Positions 60,701-64,000 of a stretch of 64,000 nucleotides of DNA are shown piece by piece. The stretch covers positions 181,774,596-181,838,595 of the forward strand of contig NC_056732.1 in the NCBI RefSeq assembly GCF_019279795.1, read 5' to 3'. The translations under genes were made by a program, and so were the position numbers. Origin of the DNA: Protopterus annectens. Lineage: Eukaryota > Chordata > Ceratodontiformes > Protopteridae. Numbering within the stretch: the first letter of the stretch is position 1; each line of letters opens with the position of its first letter. The notes below the pieces were generated by a model. The model was given only the letters and a program-made list of their open reading frames with translations, ran no database searches and had not been told where the DNA came from.

Positions 60701-63700
60701 AAAACTTAAATTAGCAAGTGCAGTAAACAGTTTGAGCTTATAAAGACAGTAAAAACAGTGCAAACTTCGATAAAACAAGCAAAAACAGTGGTCGAAAGTT
60801 TCAAAAGGTCGAAAAAGCCAAGAAAAATACTTAAAATCTGGAAAGGTAGTCTTTTCTGGTCTCTGCTGCTACAGGAACACTGCTGGCCACCACGAGGAGC
60901 TGTGCTGAGTTCTCAATAGCTGGAAAAGCCCGCCAAAGCGCTTTATAGCAGGGGCTGGAAAAGACAGGAAATGACCCAAAATGGCCAATAAACTACAAGT
61001 TACTGCCTTAAACCACTCCTCTAAGGACAAACAGGCAGCTCAGTACTCCCCACTCTCACTGGTGAGTAAAGAAACTTCCCCCTGACCAAACAAGGAAAAT
61101 GGAGAAACACAGGAACCAAGACAAAGCCCAGGGATCAGCAAAATCTGGTCTCTGGAACACTAGCTAGGAAAGTATGGAAAACAAAGATTTTTTTTGTTTT
61201 TTTCAAGATTTTTTTACAGAAAGGCAGAAAACACAATAAATGCTATAATTTTTGACTAATTGCTATCAAAAGCTAGTACACTTGAGTGTATTAGCCTGTA
61301 ATTTAACTTTTAGGCAAAACTTAAATTAGCAAGTGCAGTAAACAGTTTGAGCTTATAAAGACAGTAAAAACAGTGCAAACTTCGATAAAACAAGCAAAAA
61401 CAGTGGTCGAAAGTTTCAAAAGGTCGAAAAAGCCAAGAAAAATACTTAAAATCTGGAAAGGTAGTCTTTTCTGGTCTCTGCTGCTACAGGAACACTGCTG
61501 GCCACCACGAGGAGCTGTGCTGAGTTCTCAATAGCTGGAAAAGCCCGCCAAAGCGCTTTATAGCACGGGGCTGGAAAAGACAGGAAATGACCCAAAATGG
61601 CCAATAAACTACAAGTTACTGCCTTAAACCACTCCTCTAAGGACAAACAGGCAGCTCAGTACTCCCCACTCTCACTGGTGAGTAAAGAAACTTCCCCCTG
61701 ACCAAACAAGGAAAATGGAGAAACACAGGAACCAAGACAAAGCCCAGGGATCAGCAAAATCTGGTCTCTGGAACACTAGCTAGGAAAGTATGGAAAACAA
61801 AGATATTTTTTTGTTTTTTCAAGATTTTTTTACAGAAAGGCAGAAAACACAATAAATGCTATAATTTTTGACTAATTGCTATCAAAAGCTAGTACACTTG
61901 AGTGTATTAGCCTGTAATTTAACTTTTAGGCAAAACTTAAATTAGCAAGTGCAGTAAACAGTTTGAGCTTATAAAGACAGTAAAAACAGTGCAAACTTCG
62001 ATAAAACAAGCAAAAACAGTGGTCGAAAGTTTCAAAAGGTCGAAAAAGCCAAGAAAAATACTTAAAATCTGGAAAGGTAGTCTTTTCTGGTCTCTGCTGC
62101 TACAGGAACACTGCTGGCCACCACGAGGAGCTGTGCTGAGTTCTCAATAGCTGGAAAAGCCCGCCAAAGCGCGCTTTATAGCAGGGGCTGGAAAAGACAG
62201 GAAATGACCCAAAATGGCCAATAAACTACAAGTTACTGCCTTAAACCACTCCTCTAAGGACAAACAGGCAGCTCAGTACTCCCCACTCTCACTGGTGAGT
62301 AAAGAAACTTCCCCTGACCAAACAAGGAAAATGGAGAAACACAGGAACCAAGACAAAGCCCAGGGATCAGCAAAATCTGGTCTCTGGAACACTAGCTAGG
62401 AAAGTATGGAAAAACAAAGATATTTTTTTGTTTTTTTTCAAGATTTTTTTACAGAAAGGCAGAAAACACAATAAATGCTATAATTTTTGACTAATTGCTA
62501 TCAAAAGCTAGTACACTTGAGTGTATTAGCCTGTAATTTAACTTTTAGGCAAAACTTAAATTAGCAAGTGCAGTAAACAGTTTGAGCTTATAAAGACAGT
62601 AAAAACAGTGCAAACTTCGATAAAACAAGCAAAAACAGTGGTCGAAAGTTTCAAAAGGTCGAAAAAGCCAAGAAAAATACTTAAAATCTGGAAAGGTAGT
62701 CTTTTCTGGTCTCTGCTGCTACAGGAACACTGCTGGCCACCACGAGGAGCTGTGCTGAGTTCTCAATAGCTGGAAAAGCCCGCCAAAGCGCTTTATAGCA
62801 GGGGGCTGGAAAAGACAGGAAATGACCCAAAATGGCCAATAAACTACAAGTTACTGCCTTAAACCACTCCTCTAAGGACAAACAGGCAGCTCAGTACTCC
62901 CCACTCTCACTGGTGAGTAAAGAAACTTCCCCCTGACCAAACAAGGAAAATGGAGAAACACAGGAACCAAGACAAAGCCCAGGGATCAGCAAAATCTGGT
63001 CTCTGGAACACTAGCTAGGAAAGTATGGAAAACAAAGATATTTTTTTGTTTTTTTTCAAGATTTTTTTTTACAGAAAGGCAGAAAACACAATAAATGCTA
63101 TAATTTTTGACTAATTGCTATCAAAAGCTAGTACACTTGAGTGTATTAGCCTGTAATTTAACTTTTAAGCAAAACTTAAATTAGCAAGTGCAGTAAACAG
63201 TTTGAGCTTATAAAGACAGTAAAAACAGTGCAAACTTCGATAAAACAAGCAAAAACAGTGGTCGAAAGTTTCAAAAGGTCGAAAAAGCCAAGAAAAATAC
63301 TTAAAATCTGGAAAGGTAGTCTTTTCTGGTCTCTGCTGCTACAGGAACACTGCTGGCCACCACGAGGAGCTGTGCTGAGTTCTCAATAGCTGGAAAAGCC
63401 CGCCAAAGCACGCTTTATAGCAGGGGGCTGGAAAAGACAGGAAATGACCCAAAATGGCCAATAAACTACAAGTTACTGCCTTAAACCACTCCTCTAAGGA
63501 CAAACAGGCAGCTCAGTACTCCCCACTCTCACTGGTGAGTAAAGAAACTTCCCCCTGACCAAACAAGGAAAATGGAGAAACACAGGAACCAAGACAAAGC
63601 CCAGGGATCAGCAAAATCTGGTCTCTGGAACACTAGCTAGGAAAGTATGGAAAACAAAGATATTTTTTGTTTTTTTCAAGATTTTTTTTTACAGAAAGGC

Positions 63701-64000
63701 AGAAAACACAATAAATGCTATAATTTTCGACTAATTGCTATCAAAAGCTAGTACACTTGAGTGTATTAGCCTGTAATTTAACTTTTAAGCAAAACTTAAA
63801 TTAGCAAGTGCAGTAAACAGTTTGAGCTTATAAAGACAGTAAAAACAGTGCAAACTTCGAAAAAACAAGCAAAAACAGTGGTCAAAAGTGACAAAAGGTC
63901 GAAAAAGCCAAGAAAAATACTTAAAATCTGGAAAGGTAGTCTTTTCTGGTCTCTGCTGCTACAGGAACACTGCTGGCCACCACAAGGAGCTGAGCTCTAA
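54776..64000 (-). repeat. ~616 bp tandem monomer array, 15 units, continuing past the edge
   Basis: The landmark CCAATAAACTACAAG recurs at 54822, 55437, 56053, 56672, 57290, 57909, 58522, 59137, 59753, 60370, 60984, 61601, 62218, 62836 and 63458 (spacing 613-622). Units are nearly identical; differences are mainly T-run length and the short segment around GCGCTTTATAGCAGG. The last unit in the window is the most diverged. Read on -, most units contain GCTATAAAGCG, a TATA-box-like word. The 66-codon minus frame seen in several units is just the repeat, not a gene. Confidence 0.95.

Larger units (their letters stand above)
50508..64000 (-). mobile_element. CR1-group LINE on minus with a giant 5' monomer array
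   Basis: The 3' tail (CCTATGAA repeats on -) lies near 50508-50535, ORF2 at 53412-50624, ORF1 at 54405-53431, the leader at 54424-54775, then 15 tandem monomers to the window edge. It is related along its whole length to the + copy at 3474-8810, including 5' leader and monomers. ORF1 is open; ORF2 is in five frame pieces. The array is far longer than in the + copy and may have grown after insertion. Confidence 0.88.

Noticed and set aside
55899-62881. Repeated identical 66-codon minus frames (MSLEEWFKAV...) across the array
   Set aside because: They are the same stretch of the tandem monomer; the frame is open only in some units, depending on small changes near the joint. No known domain.
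54776-64000. Plain centromeric-type satellite
   Set aside because: Homology and matched junction with the 5' region of the + LINE explain it better; a satellite role after expansion is still possible.
54776-64000. CRISPR array or bacterial repeat
   Set aside because: Units are ~616 bp and contiguous without unique spacers; the whole window is vertebrate-type.

Overview
This window looks like repeat-dense, non-mammalian vertebrate DNA: a fish, shark, lungfish or amphibian type of genome. The evidence is the mix of elements: CR1-group LINEs with an esterase ORF1, RTE LINEs, Penelope-like elements with GIY-YIG domains, Gmr1-like Gypsy elements, hAT and Harbinger fossils, tRNA-derived SINEs and very long (GT)n runs. 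I cannot name the species. I found no convincing host gene, tRNA, rRNA or CRISPR array. Almost every coding signal belongs to a transposable element, and most are broken by frameshifts and stops.

Layout. 1-2470: AT microsatellite and a decayed Harbinger transposase. 2474-16721: two hAT-like ends that probably belong to one element, with hAT transposase remains near the right end; between them lie a near full-length CR1-group LINE on + (3474-8810), a truncated relative on - (8937-10075), a SINE and a MITE containing telomere-like repeats. 18616-35094: a Gypsy element on + with 1.6 kb LTRs and a 5 bp target duplication (CAAGT). It has been invaded by an RTE LINE (21867-23531), a fold-back Penelope-like element (23634-24854, 14 bp duplication) and a second Gypsy copy on - (27429-34247, duplication ATTTT) that split its 3' LTR. 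37139-40126: a second, larger fold-back Penelope-like element, again with a 14 bp duplication. 42802-43218: a MITE with TA duplication. 43520-44435: a SINE on - swollen by an (AC)n minisatellite. 45087-48611: a near full-length RTE on - with a 20 bp duplication. 50122-50378: a palindrome. 50508 to the right edge: a CR1-group LINE on - whose 5' side runs into 15 copies of a ~616 bp tandem repeat that continue past the window.

Main points. (1) The ~616 bp tandem array is not an unrelated satellite. Diverged copies of the same monomer (about 1.6 units of ~620 bp) sit upstream of ORF1 in the + LINE, in the same orientation, and in both LINEs the last monomer stops at the same internal point and joins a related non-repeated leader. 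This is the monomer-plus-tether layout known for mouse L1 promoters, here in a CR1-group element, with a TATAAA-like motif in nearly every unit. (2) Both Gypsy copies carry gag, protease and integrase signals but have no room for reverse transcriptase or RNase H, which suggests a non-autonomous Gmr1-like lineage. (3) Both Penelope-like insertions are fold-backs whose arms carry hammerhead ribozyme cores; of four copies, one has lost the invariant G8. The nested duplications allow the order of insertion to be read directly.
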